Source of the DNA: Mycobacterium sp. ELW1
GTDB lineage: Bacteria; Actinomycetota; Actinomycetes; Mycobacteriales; Mycobacteriaceae
Reading direction: 5' to 3'
Assembly (NCBI RefSeq): GCF_008329905.1
Contig: NZ_CP032155.1
Coordinates: 5,952,001-6,016,000 of the forward strand
Length of the DNA stretch: 64,000 nucleotides
A model generated the notes under the pieces. That model had not been told where the DNA came from and made no database searches. It was given only the letters and a program-made list of their open reading frames with translations. Every line of letters begins with the position of its first letter. Within the stretch, counting starts at the first letter, position 1. The position numbers and the translations under genes are program-made. Shown one piece after another: positions 22,815 through 34,807 of the stretch.

Positions 22815-24797
22815 TCAGGGGCCCGTGGCAGGCAGGCCCGTGTAAGGGGTGCCCTTCAACGGCGGCTCCGCAAGACCGCAACGCGCCAACTCATACTGCG
22901 GAACGCGATCGATGCGATACGGGGTGAAATCGATCGCATGCAACACATTTGACATGAAGCGGCGGATACCCAGCGGGGCCCGGATGGAATTGAGCATCGC
23001 CTCGGTCTCGGGGCACCCCAGTGCCACCCCGGCCTCGGCGATCCACCCCTCGTCGAGATACGGCGGCACGTACGGGTGTTCCTTGAGCCAAGGCCCCTCG
23101 GCAACGGCCCAGTCCGGGAAGAGGTTCTTGTCGTGGCCGATCCGGCCGTCTTCCAGCCGCGCGGTATGTGCGGCGATCGGGTTGGCCAGACCGATCTGAT
23201 CGATCACCCTCACGTTCAGCCCGACGTTCATCCCGAGCATGCCGAGGTTGGTGAAAAAGACTGTGTGCGGCGCGATTTGGCGGCGCCAGGTATCCATCGA
23301 AACACCCGGCGGAGGTGGCGGCGGCGGGTAGGCGGGCACCACATCCCATTGGTCGTAGTTCCCCGACGGCAGCAGCAGCGCGCCATCGGGGGTATTGGCG
23401 ATCGCGGTCAGGACAGCGCGCATCCGCGGGTAGTCGAGGTAATCGGCGGCGGTCAGCGGGTGAGCGTGACCGGTGGCCTGGGAGTAGAACCGTCGCTCGT
23501 CGACGATGCCCGTATAGGTGACCCGGGTGGCGTCGGGGCCCATCCCCGGCGAGTTGGCCGCCCACAGCGACCAACCGACCAACCCCAGCCACAGCGCGAT
23601 CGTCGCGCCCGCGAGCACCGTGGCGCGTTCGCGGGAGAAGGTGACGGTGTCGGGTAGTACGACGGGAATCACCGCGACCGGAGTCAGCAGGCAGAACAGC
23701 GGCGTCAGCAACACCCGGCCGTGCATGAAGTCACCGCCCTGCCTGATCCAGTACAGCGCCTGAAGCAGACCACTGACGAGCATGAAAATCACTACGGCAG
23801 TGGGACTTTGGATTCTGCGCGCCAGTCGACCGCGGTCGTCGGACGGACCCGGCGCACCGGCCCGCAACGAGGTATCGCGTGCGGCCACCACCACCGCTCC
23901 CAGCGCGATCACCAGCAGTGCCGCCAGCCACAGCGCGTAGGGCTGGTTGAAGTTGGCCAGGTAGATCAGACCCTGCCCCCACTTGTCGCCCGAGGCATCC
24001 TTGGCCAGCGCGGTCTGCGGGAAAAGCAGTGCGTAATAACCCATCCGGAAGATCTGATAGCCCACCGGGAACAAGCCACCGGCGACCAGGATGATCACTC
24101 GGCTCATCCAGCCGCGGGCCGCGACGAGCATCATGACCAACGCAAGGCCGCCGATCAGGGCGAGTTCGGGCCGCACCAGCACGCTCAAACCAGCGACGAA
24201 GGCCAGCGCGGCGGTGAAAACCGGACCTCCGCGCTGCAGCCGCGGTTGCTGCGCCCAGCAGACCATCATCCACCACAGCACGCCGATCCAGGCCAGCACC
24301 AGGCCGTTCTCCAGACCCGAGGTGGCAAAGTCCCGCGCGGGCGGGATCGCGATGTAGACCAGCGCCCCGGCGGGCAGCAACACGGCCCGGCGACCCACCA
24401 GGCCGGGCGCGAATAGTCTTGCGGTGCCGAGCATTATCAGAACCACCCCGGCGACCGACAAGCTCAGCGCGAGCGCCAACGCCACGTACTCCAACTGCAC
24501 CGGTCCGGCGATCAGCGCGCCGAGATAATTGAGGTAGGTCCAGAGCGTGGAGGTGTTGGATTCCACCCGCTCACCGGCGTTGAACACCGGCCCGTTGCCG
24601 GCCAGCAGGTTGCGCACGGTGCGCAGCACGATCAGACCGTCGTCGGCGATCCAGCGGCGTTGCCAGGCACCCCACGTCCACAGCGCCGCGGTCACCACGA
24701 CGCCCACCCAGAGGCTCACCCGGGCCAGGCGGCGCCCCGTCGGCTCGGCCGAAACCGGTTCAGGCGTCAGGCGCTCAACTGAAGGCGATCGCTGCAC
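22815..24797 (-). CDS. aftB: AftB, terminal beta-1,2 arabinofuranosyltransferase
   Basis: 660 residues (M. tuberculosis about 627). GT-C membrane glycosyltransferase: a dozen or so TM helices in the first two thirds, with the Asp-Asp motif WIADDGLIVLRTVRNLL in the first periplasmic loop (about 49-64), then a soluble periplasmic C-terminus. It uses decaprenylphosphoryl-arabinose (DPA) to add the terminal beta(1-2) arabinose to arabinan, the residue later mycolylated by antigen 85. Its start overlaps the end of ubiA by 23 nt. The order matches Rv3805c-Rv3806c. Confidence 0.94.
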   Translation of the reverse strand: MQRSPSVERLTPEPVSAEPTGRRLARVSLWVGVVVTAALWTWGAWQRRWIADDGLIVLRTVRNLLAGNGPVFNAGERVESNTSTLWTYLNYLGALIAGPVQLEYVALALALSLSVAGVVLIMLGTARLFAPGLVGRRAVLLPAGALVYIAIPPARDFATSGLENGLVLAWIGVLWWMMVCWAQQPRLQRGGPVFTAALAFVAGLSVLVRPELALIGGLALVMMLVAARGWMSRVIILVAGGLFPVGYQIFRMGYYALLFPQTALAKDASGDKWGQGLIYLANFNQPYALWLAALLVIALGAVVVAARDTSLRAGAPGPSDDRGRLARRIQSPTAVVIFMLVSGLLQALYWIRQGGDFMHGRVLLTPLFCLLTPVAVIPVVLPDTVTFSRERATVLAGATIALWLGLVGWSLWAANSPGMGPDATRVTYTGIVDERRFYSQATGHAHPLTAADYLDYPRMRAVLTAIANTPDGALLLPSGNYDQWDVVPAYPPPPPPPGVSMDTWRRQIAPHTVFFTNLGMLGMNVGLNVRVIDQIGLANPIAAHTARLEDGRIGHDKNLFPDWAVAEGPWLKEHPYVPPYLDEGWIAEAGVALGCPETEAMLNSIRAPLGIRRFMSNVLHAIDFTPYRIDRVPQYELARCGLAEPPLKGTPYTGLPATGP

Positions 24798-25689
24798 CGA
24801 TGGTCCCGATCCACGCCAGCAACAGCAGCTGCAGCACCCGATCCTTCAACGCGATGTCTTCGGGTTCACCGGCCATACCGCCGTCGACGTCGACCGCGTA
24901 CCGCAGGATCGCGATGGTGATGGGAATGATCGTGACCGCGTACCAGGACGCGTTGGCGCCGTCCCGTTCGAAAGCCCACAGGCTGTAACAGACCACCATC
25001 GCGGTGGCCGCCACCGTCCAGACGAACCGGAGGTAGGAGGCTGTGTAGCTCTCCAGCGACTTGCGAATCTTGGCGCCGGTGCGTTCGGCGAGTTGCAGTT
25101 CGGCATAACGCTTTCCGGCCACCATGAACAGCGAGCCGAAGGTCATCACCAACAGGAACCATTGCGACAGCGGGATTCCCGCCGCTGCGCCGCCGGCGAT
25201 GGCGCGGATCAGGTATGCCGAGGACACGATGCAGATGTCCAGCACCGCCTGGTGTTTGAGCCCGAAGCAGTAGGCGAGCTGCATGGCGATGTACACACCG
25301 ATCACGATGAGCAGATTCACCGAGGCCAGCAGTGACAGCCCGAGCGCAGCGATGCCCAGCACGACCGCCAACGCGTAGGCCAGCGATGGGGGCACCACAC
25401 CCGCGGCGATCGGACGGAACCGTTTGGTGGGGTGCTGACGATCCGCCTCGACGTCGCGCGAGTCGTTCACCAGGTAGATACAGGAGGCGGCCAGCGAGAA
25501 CGCGGCGAACGCGATCAAGATCTTGACCGCGACCTCTCGGTAGTCGTATTGCACGTTGCCGCCGAGCGCAGCGATCGGGGCGAGCAACACCAGCAGGTTC
25601 TTGACCCACTGGCGAGGGCGGATGGCCTTGATGATCCCGGTGAACAGATTGCTCGGCGGTCCGGCGACCCTCGCCGCTCCCTCACTCAT
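24775..25689 (-). CDS. ubiA: UbiA-family decaprenyl-phosphate phosphoribosyltransferase
   Basis: 304 residues (M. tuberculosis Rv3806c about 302). Polytopic prenyltransferase with the Asp-rich motif NDSRDVEADRQHPTKR in the first cytosolic loop and a second conserved loop around AGKRYAELQ. It transfers phosphoribose from PRPP to decaprenyl phosphate, the first committed step to DPA, the arabinose donor used by AftB. The neighbouring phosphatase and aftB place the DPA supply and use in one operon. Confidence 0.95.
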   Translation of the reverse strand: MSEGAARVAGPPSNLFTGIIKAIRPRQWVKNLLVLLAPIAALGGNVQYDYREVAVKILIAFAAFSLAASCIYLVNDSRDVEADRQHPTKRFRPIAAGVVPPSLAYALAVVLGIAALGLSLLASVNLLIVIGVYIAMQLAYCFGLKHQAVLDICIVSSAYLIRAIAGGAAAGIPLSQWFLLVMTFGSLFMVAGKRYAELQLAERTGAKIRKSLESYTASYLRFVWTVAATAMVVCYSLWAFERDGANASWYAVTIIPITIAILRYAVDVDGGMAGEPEDIALKDRVLQLLLLAWIGTIGAAIAFS

Positions 25690-25695
25690 GGGCGC

Positions 25696-26230
25696 TCATT
25701 TCCGCTTCTCCTTCTGCGGTGCGGCGACACGGCCGGCCGTCGTCGCGACAACGGCGCCGACCGCCGCCCCAGCGAGCACGTCAGTCGGGTAATGCACGCC
25801 GAGCACCAGCCGCGACAGGGCCATCGCGGGCACCACTGCCAGCGGCAGCCGTGAGCGGGTGGCCCGGCTCAGCAGCATAGCCGCGGCAGTCGTGGAGGTG
25901 GCGTGCGCCGAGGGAAAGCTCAGCGCGCTGGGCGTGCCGACATTGATCGCGACCGCGGGATGATTCGGGCGCGCACGGCGAACCACCAGCTTGATCGCGA
26001 TCGCGGCCGCATGCGCGGCCACAGCACCGGCGCCGACCAGCACCCAGTCCCGGCGGCGTTTCGGCATCGCCAACGCACCGAGCGCCGACACTGCGACCCA
26101 GCCCTGGGCATGTTCACCGAAGTGCGACATCGCCCGGGCAACCTCGATCACCTGGGGGGTTCCCAGCGTGGATTGGATGGCGACCAGCGCGGCGACCTCA
26201 CCGCTCGCAGGCGGCGCGACGGGCTCGACG

Positions 26231-26238
<8 letters not shown>
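25696..26238 (-). CDS. PAP2 phosphatase, Rv3807c-type
   Basis: 180 residues from ATG at 26238. PAP2 signature in three parts: KLVVRRARPNHP, SFPSAHATS and SRLVLGVHYPTDV, with TM helices around them. It is the homologue of Rv3807c, proposed to remove the 5-phosphate from decaprenylphosphoryl-5-phosphoribose after UbiA; that role is known only from family and context. It overlaps glfT2 by 8 nt and is 6 bp before ubiA, so it is firmly in the operon. Confidence 0.92.
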
Positions 26239-29666
<3,428 letters not shown>

Positions 29667-30614
29667 GTGCCTAACAGCCGTCGACGCAAGCTCTCGACAG
29701 CCATGAGCGCAGTCGCCGCATTGGCCGTCGCAAGTCCAATTGCCGCTATTGGTGTGGTCGAACTGACCGCCGCCCCGCAGAAGGCGCCCGAGCAGCGCGA
29801 GTTCGTTCGCGCCGCAGTGGTGACCGACCTGCCCAACGAGTTGATGTCCGCGCTGCAGCAGGGTCTGTCGCAGTTCGGGATCAACCTGCCGCCCCTGCCG
29901 ACGGGTCTGAGCCCGGCCGGCGCGCAGCCGGCGCAGGCAGGCCCGACGCTGACCACCCCGGGCTTGACCGCGCCGGGGCTCACCACCCCGAGCCTGACCG
30001 CACCCGGGCTGACCACCCCGAGCCTGACCACGCCGGGGCTCACCACGCCCGGTCTGACGACGCCCAGTCTGACGACGCCCGGTCTGACCACGCCAGGGCT
30101 GACCACGCCCGGTCTGACCACGCCTGGTCTGACCACGCCCGGTCTGACCACGCCCGGTCTGACCACGCCGAGCATCACCACCCCGGGTCTCACGACACCC
30201 AGCCTCACCACGCCCGGGGCCACCCTGCCGTCCACGTCGTTGACCGATCCCGGGTTGACCAACCCGGCACTGACGACTCCGCAGCTGGGCACCACCCCGT
30301 CGCTGGCAACACCGGGCTTGACCAGCCCCTCGGCGACCGGCCTCGGCCTGCCCAGCGAGCAGCCGATCAGTGCTCCGCTGGGTCCGGTGAACGGGACCTA
30401 TCCGATCCTCGGCGATCCCTCGCTGGCCATGCCCAGCGCACCGGCCGCCTCCGGCGGGATCATCAGCGATCTCAGCAGCGCCGCCAACCAGCTCGGCGTC
30501 GGCCAGGCGATCGACCTGCTCAAGGGTGTGGTCATGCCATCGATCACCCAGGCCATGCAAGGCGCATCGGCCGCCGCTGCCGCTCCCGCGGCAGCCCCAG
30601 CCCCCGCCGGTTAA
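29667..30614 (+). CDS. erp: Erp (PirG) exported repetitive protein
   Basis: 315 residues from GTG at 29667. Signal/anchor segment (LSTAMSAVAALAVASPIAAIGVV), a conserved N-domain (EFVRAAVVTDLPNELMSALQQ), 18 contiguous P-[GST]-[LI]-T-[TA] pentapeptides (29943-30212), degenerate repeats to about 30345, and a C-domain with an Ala/Pro-rich tail. Erp is a secreted cell-wall protein needed for full virulence and normal wall in mycobacteria; repeat number varies between species. About 284 aa in M. tuberculosis. Stem-loop directly downstream. Confidence 0.95.
   Translation: MPNSRRRKLSTAMSAVAALAVASPIAAIGVVELTAAPQKAPEQREFVRAAVVTDLPNELMSALQQGLSQFGINLPPLPTGLSPAGAQPAQAGPTLTTPGLTAPGLTTPSLTAPGLTTPSLTTPGLTTPGLTTPSLTTPGLTTPGLTTPGLTTPGLTTPGLTTPGLTTPSITTPGLTTPSLTTPGATLPSTSLTDPGLTNPALTTPQLGTTPSLATPGLTSPSATGLGLPSEQPISAPLGPVNGTYPILGDPSLAMPSAPAASGGIISDLSSAANQLGVGQAIDLLKGVVMPSITQAMQGASAAAAAPAAAPAPAG
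29943..30212 (+). repeat. Tandem 15-bp coding repeats of erp (PGLTT type)
   Basis: Eighteen in-frame 15-bp units encode P-G/S/T-L/I-T-T/A, with PGLTT the commonest. Six consecutive identical-protein units occur near 30078-30167 and are close to identical in DNA, so recombination or slippage could change copy number without shifting the frame. Confidence 0.93.
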
Positions 30615-30631
30615 GAAAAGACCTGCGTCGG

Positions 30632-30697
30632 AACGGCACCGCAGGGTGGGTCAGGCCGCTAGGGCAGTGAACCCGGAGAGGCCCCTGCGGTGCCGTT
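30632..30697 (+). terminator. Long stem-loop after erp
   Basis: Perfect 15-bp inverted repeat: AACGGCACCGCAGGG (30632-30646) and CCCTGCGGTGCCGTT (30683-30697), separated by 36 nt. It starts 18 bp after the erp stop and ends 80 bp before the amidase start. It is likely a terminator or mRNA-stabilising 3' structure; there is no U-tract. Confidence 0.6.
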
Positions 30698-30777
30698 GCA
30701 GGCATCAAGTATCACTTTCTTCACACTGGCCCGTGTCGAAACAGTGGTATCAGAGGGCACATACGTAACATCGCCTT

Positions 30778-32397
30778 GTGCTGCCCCGCCGACCTGCGCC
30801 GACGCTCGTGTTCACCGCGATCGCGGCGACCGTCGTCATCCTGCCGTGGGCGATCACCGGCGTGCCCGGATCCGAACGCCAGGACGGGCCGAAGGCAGCG
30901 GACACCGTGCTGTCCCAGCAACCGCTGACCGGCGTCGGCGGCGGCGTGACCGTGCGCGAGGTCAGCCAGCCGACGCCGTTCTCGATGGTGGCCCTCACGG
31001 GGACTGACCTGACCGGAACGTCGGCCCGGGTGCGCGCCAAGCGCCCGGACGGAACCTGGGGCCCGTGGTACACCGCGGAGACTCTGGAATCGAACGCCGA
31101 CGACAGCCAGCACGGCGGCCCGCGCGGCACCGACCCGGTGTTCGTCGGGTCCACCACATCCGTGCAGATCGCGGTCACCCGGCCGCCGAACGCACCGGTC
31201 ACCACCGCGCCACCCGAGACCGGCAAGGAACTCGGCTACGTGCCCGCCACCTCCGAACAGCCTTTCGCGCAGAACATCTCGGCGGTGTTGATCACCCCGC
31301 CGCCCAAGGCGCCGGTCGACTCGCAGTGGCAGCTGCCGACGGCCGCACTGGGCCCCGGCCAACCGCCGAACATCATCAGCCGCGCCCAATGGGGTGCCGA
31401 CGAACACATCCGCTGCGGTAACGCCGCGTACGGCAACGGGATTCGCGCGGCAGTGGTCCACCACACCGCGGGCAGCAATGACTACGCGCCCGAAGACTCG
31501 GCCGAGATCGTCCGCTCGATCTACGCCTATCACACCCGCACCCTGGGCTGGTGCGACATCGCCTACAACGCGTTGGTCGACAAGTACGGCCAGGTCTTCG
31601 AGGGCCGCGCCGGCGGAATCACCAAAGACGTACTCGGCTCGCACACAGGCGGTTTCAACACCGACGTGTGGGGTGTATCGATGATCGGCGACTTCGAGGA
31701 CGTGCCGCCCACCGACATCCTGGTCCGGACGGTCGGCAGGCTGCTCGGCTGGCGGCTGGGCCTGGACCACGTCAATCCACTGGGCACCGCGATGCTTCGG
31801 TCTGCCGGGGGCGACTACACGTTCTTCCCCGCCGGTGCCACGCCCACGCTGCCGACCATCTTCGCGCACCGCGACGTCGGCAACACCGCATGCCCGGGCA
31901 ACGCCGGCTATGCGGCGCTCAACCAGATCCGCGACATCGCTTCGAGGTTCAACAGGCCACCGGACCTGATGGATTCGCTGCGCGGCGGCGCGATCCTGGC
32001 CAAGTGGGAGGCCATGGGCGGCAAGGACTCACCGCTCGGGATGCCGACGACCCCGGAGGCCGCGGCCGACGGCAATGCGCGGTACGTGACGTTCGAACAC
32101 GGCGCGGTGTACTGGTCGCCCAGTACCGATGCGCAGCCGCTGACCGGTGCGATCTACGAGGCCTGGGCATCGCTGGGCTATGAGCGTGGGGCACTGGGCC
32201 TGCCGACCAGCGGTGAGATCCAGGAACCCGAGTGGATCGTGCAGAACTTCCAGCACGGCACCCTCAACTTCGACCGCCAGACGCACAACGTGCTGCGGGT
32301 GGTCGACGGGCTGACGCTGGTGATGCCGCCGCCGCCCGCCGACGGGCCGCCGGTGCAGCTGGAGCGGTTCAGCCGCATCACCAACCCGATCGCCTAG
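30778..32397 (+). CDS. PGRP/amidase_2-type N-acetylmuramoyl-L-alanine amidase with LGFP repeats
   Basis: 539 residues, the same length as M. tuberculosis Rv3811. GTG start; signal/anchor segment (APTLVFTAIAATVVILPWAI). A peptidoglycan-recognition amidase domain spans about residues 195-380: ISRAQWGADE, zinc ligand His in AAVVHHTAGSNDY, WCDIAYNALVDKYGQVFEGR, and His/Cys in FAHRDVGNTACPG. C-terminal LGFP repeats (KDSPLGMPTTPE, ERGALGLPTSGE) are wall-binding modules. It would cleave the MurNAc-L-Ala bond outside the membrane. Zinc residues are all present. Confidence 0.93.
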   Translation: MLPRRPAPTLVFTAIAATVVILPWAITGVPGSERQDGPKAADTVLSQQPLTGVGGGVTVREVSQPTPFSMVALTGTDLTGTSARVRAKRPDGTWGPWYTAETLESNADDSQHGGPRGTDPVFVGSTTSVQIAVTRPPNAPVTTAPPETGKELGYVPATSEQPFAQNISAVLITPPPKAPVDSQWQLPTAALGPGQPPNIISRAQWGADEHIRCGNAAYGNGIRAAVVHHTAGSNDYAPEDSAEIVRSIYAYHTRTLGWCDIAYNALVDKYGQVFEGRAGGITKDVLGSHTGGFNTDVWGVSMIGDFEDVPPTDILVRTVGRLLGWRLGLDHVNPLGTAMLRSAGGDYTFFPAGATPTLPTIFAHRDVGNTACPGNAGYAALNQIRDIASRFNRPPDLMDSLRGGAILAKWEAMGGKDSPLGMPTTPEAAADGNARYVTFEHGAVYWSPSTDAQPLTGAIYEAWASLGYERGALGLPTSGEIQEPEWIVQNFQHGTLNFDRQTHNVLRVVDGLTLVMPPPPADGPPVQLERFSRITNPIA

Positions 32398-32399
32398 GT

Positions 32400-33214
32400 C
32401 TAGAGCCACCAGCGTTCGAGGACGCGGGCCAGGCCGTCGTCGGCGTTCGTCGCTGTCACCTCATTGGCGGCCGCGACAGCCTCCGGGTGGGCGTTGCCCA
32501 TCGCGACACCCAGGCCGGCCCAGCGCAGCATCGGGATGTCGTTGGGCATGTCGCCGAAGGCGACCACATCTTCGGCGGCGATCCCGAGTGGCCTGGCGAT
32601 GTGTTCGACCCCGGTCGCCTTGCTGGTCCCGCGCGGGTTGATCTCGATCAAGCCGTTATTGGTCGAGTAGGTGATATCACCCTGGAGCCCAATGTGTTTC
32701 GCGAGCTCGACGGCCATGTCCGCGCTGAGCGCGCCGGCCTTGCGGATCAGCAGCTTCACCGCGGGCGCGCTGAGGAGATCCTCGATCGCGACTTCGGTGT
32801 TGTCGGGGTTGAGCCAGGCGTGCTCGTAACCGGGTGAGCTGACGAACTGCGGCGTGGCCGAGTCGTGCGCGCTGACACCGACCCGCTCGACGGCCAAGCC
32901 CACACCCGGGATCACCCGGGTGGCGATGTCGGCGAGTTCGGCGAGGATCTCGACCGACAAGGTGCGCGCGGAGATGATGCGATCCTGATCGGAGTCGTAG
33001 ATGACGGCACCGTTGGCACACACCGCCATCGGGGCGAATCCCAATTCCTCGACGACAGGTGGCACCCAGCGGGGGGCGGGCGGCCGGTCGCCAACACGAA
33101 CTGGACTCCCGAGGCCACGGCCGCCTGCACCGCGGCGCGGGTGCGTGGCGTGACGTGCTCGTCTTCATCGAGGAGCGTGCCATCCACATCGGTGGCGATC
33201 ATCGCGGGCAGCAT
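32400..33214 (-). pseudogene. HAD-superfamily (Cof-type) phosphatase, frameshifted
   Basis: Homologue of Rv3813c in two frames. The N-part from ATG 33214 reads MLPAMIATDVDGTLLDED (nucleophile DxD) through FVLATGRPP. Reading then shifts at a run of six G (33071-33076, C on the coding strand) and continues in another frame with PPVVEELGFAPMAVCANGAVIYD to VVAFGDMPNDIPML and the stop at 32400. Adding one base or removing two in the run restores RPP(P)RWVPPVVEE. Everything else is intact, so it is either a recent mutation or a homopolymer error. The start overlaps the acyltransferase stop (ATGA). The intact enzyme would be a sugar-phosphate/nucleotide phosphatase. Confidence 0.85.
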
Positions 33215-33960
33215 CAGTGGCGTTCCGTCGAGCGGCGTGCACGTCGGGCCAACTCGGCCTCGTCGCGCCTCTTGGCTTCGTCGAGAGTCGGCGCCCCGCC
33301 TCCGAGCTCTGCCGGCACCCAATATTCACCTTCCGGGTGCGGATACGCCAGCTGGACCTCACGCAGAATCGTGCTCATCTGCTCTCTGAGCGCAGCCTCC
33401 AACTCGCGGGCGGTGCCCACCGGCGGCAGCGCTCTGCCGTATCGGACGGTGAACGGAATCTTGTTGCGTCCCAGGCGTTTTGGATGGTCCTTGGTCCACA
33501 CCCGGTGAGCCCCCCAGACGATGCAGGGGATGATGGGGACTTGTGCCTCCAGGGCCATTCGCGCGGCACCGCTCTTGAAATCCTTCAGGACGAAAGCCCG
33601 GCTGATCGTGGCCTCGGGATAGACCCCCACGAGCTCGCCCGCCTTCAGTGTTCGCACCGCTTCGGCGTAGGCATCGGCGCCCGCCTGCCGGTTCACCGGG
33701 ATGGTCCCGGTGTGCTTGATCAGAAAATTCACGGTGCGCACATTCTGCATTTCGGCCTTGATCATGAACCGGATACGACGTCTGCGGTGGCGGGTACCCA
33801 GCGCGGCCGGCAGGAAATCGACATACCCGGTGTGGTTGATGGCAAGCACGGCACCACCGCGGGCGGGGATGTTGTCGAGACCCTCGAAGGTGATCCTTGT
33901 CCCCGCTGCCCGGACCGCCATCGAGGCGAGGATCTCCAGGGAGCGAAAAACGGGTTCCAT
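33214..33960 (-). CDS. PlsC-family 1-acylglycerol-3-phosphate acyltransferase (Rv3814c-type)
   Basis: 248 residues. Acyltransferase motif I NHTGYVDF (H-x4-D), motif II region around IRFMIKAEM, and motif III VYPEATISRAF (a variant of FPEGTRS), then PIIPCIVWG. Such enzymes acylate lysophosphatidic acid or related glycerolipids at the membrane. Follows a paralogue after only 5 bp and overlaps the HAD phosphatase downstream. Both share GGGAPTLDEA-like C-termini, evidence for local duplication. The acyl acceptor is not determined by sequence. Confidence 0.9.
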   Translation of the reverse strand: MEPVFRSLEILASMAVRAAGTRITFEGLDNIPARGGAVLAINHTGYVDFLPAALGTRHRRRRIRFMIKAEMQNVRTVNFLIKHTGTIPVNRQAGADAYAEAVRTLKAGELVGVYPEATISRAFVLKDFKSGAARMALEAQVPIIPCIVWGAHRVWTKDHPKRLGRNKIPFTVRYGRALPPVGTARELEAALREQMSTILREVQLAYPHPEGEYWVPAELGGGAPTLDEAKRRDEAELARRARRSTERH

Positions 33961-33965
33961 GGCGG

Positions 33966-34733
33966 CTACCCCGGCGGGTCAGGGCGCTGCGCCCGCTTGG
34001 CGGCTTTCTCGGCGGCCTCGGCCGCGTCCATGGCAGATGCTTCGGCCAGCGTCGGAGCACCCCCACCCAACCGGTGCGGCACCCAGAATTCGCCCGCAGG
34101 ATGCGGGCCGTAGCTGTCTTGCACCTGCTCGAGCAGATGTTGCATACGCGAGTGCAGCAGCGCCGTCAGCTCATTGGGCGGCAGCGTCGGCTGGATGGGC
34201 TCACCGACCGCGATCGCGATCGGCACCTTGGGACGCCACATCTTGCGCGGACGGCCCTTGGTCCAGATGCGCTGAGCGCCCCACACGATGTGCGGAATGA
34301 TCGGAACGTCGGCGGCGATCGCCATGCGCGCCGCACCGGACTTGAATTCCTTGAGCTCGAAGCTGCGGCTGATGGTCGCTTCGGGATAGACGCCGACGAG
34401 TTCACCGGCCTTCAGCGCCAGGCAGGCCGCGTCGAAGGAGGCGGCGCCACTGGCCCGGTCCACCGGGATGTGACGCAGGCTGCGCATGATCGGACCGGTG
34501 ACCTTGGCGTCGAAGACCTCTTGCTTGGCCATGAACCGCACCTTGCGGCCGCGGCCCTGCAGGTAGGTGGGTAGTCCGGCGAAAGTGAAGTCGAAATAGC
34601 TGGTGTGGTTGATGGCCACGACAGCACCACCCGTCAGGGGCAGGTTCTCGACGCCGGTGACGGTGAACTTCAAGCCCTGCGCCCGCCACACCAGGCGCGC
34701 GAGCTGAATGACCGTTCCGTATACCGGTTCCAC
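33966..34733 (-). CDS. PlsC-family acyltransferase paralogue (Rv3815c/Rv3816c-type)
   Basis: 255 residues from GTG at 34733 (VEPVYGTVIQLARLVWRA); longer starts are possible but lack the family pattern. Motifs: NHTSYFDF, VRFMAKQEVF, VYPEATISRSFELKEFKSGAARMA, PIIPHIVWGAQRIWTK. It is the tandem paralogue of the next gene. M. tuberculosis carries three such genes here (Rv3814c-Rv3816c); only two are present in this window. C-terminal tail is Ala/Glu/Lys-rich. Confidence 0.9.
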   Translation of the reverse strand: MEPVYGTVIQLARLVWRAQGLKFTVTGVENLPLTGGAVVAINHTSYFDFTFAGLPTYLQGRGRKVRFMAKQEVFDAKVTGPIMRSLRHIPVDRASGAASFDAACLALKAGELVGVYPEATISRSFELKEFKSGAARMAIAADVPIIPHIVWGAQRIWTKGRPRKMWRPKVPIAIAVGEPIQPTLPPNELTALLHSRMQHLLEQVQDSYGPHPAGEFWVPHRLGGGAPTLAEASAMDAAEAAEKAAKRAQRPDPPG

Positions 34734-34807
34734 AGCGGTCAGCCTAGCTCGCGAACCGTTGGCCGCTAAGCTCGTGGCTGGTGCAGTTACCACGGAAATG
34801 GGGATTT

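Noticed and set aside
29943..30212. CRISPR-like array
   Set aside because: Units are 15 bp, contiguous and in frame with erp, with no spacers or cas genes.
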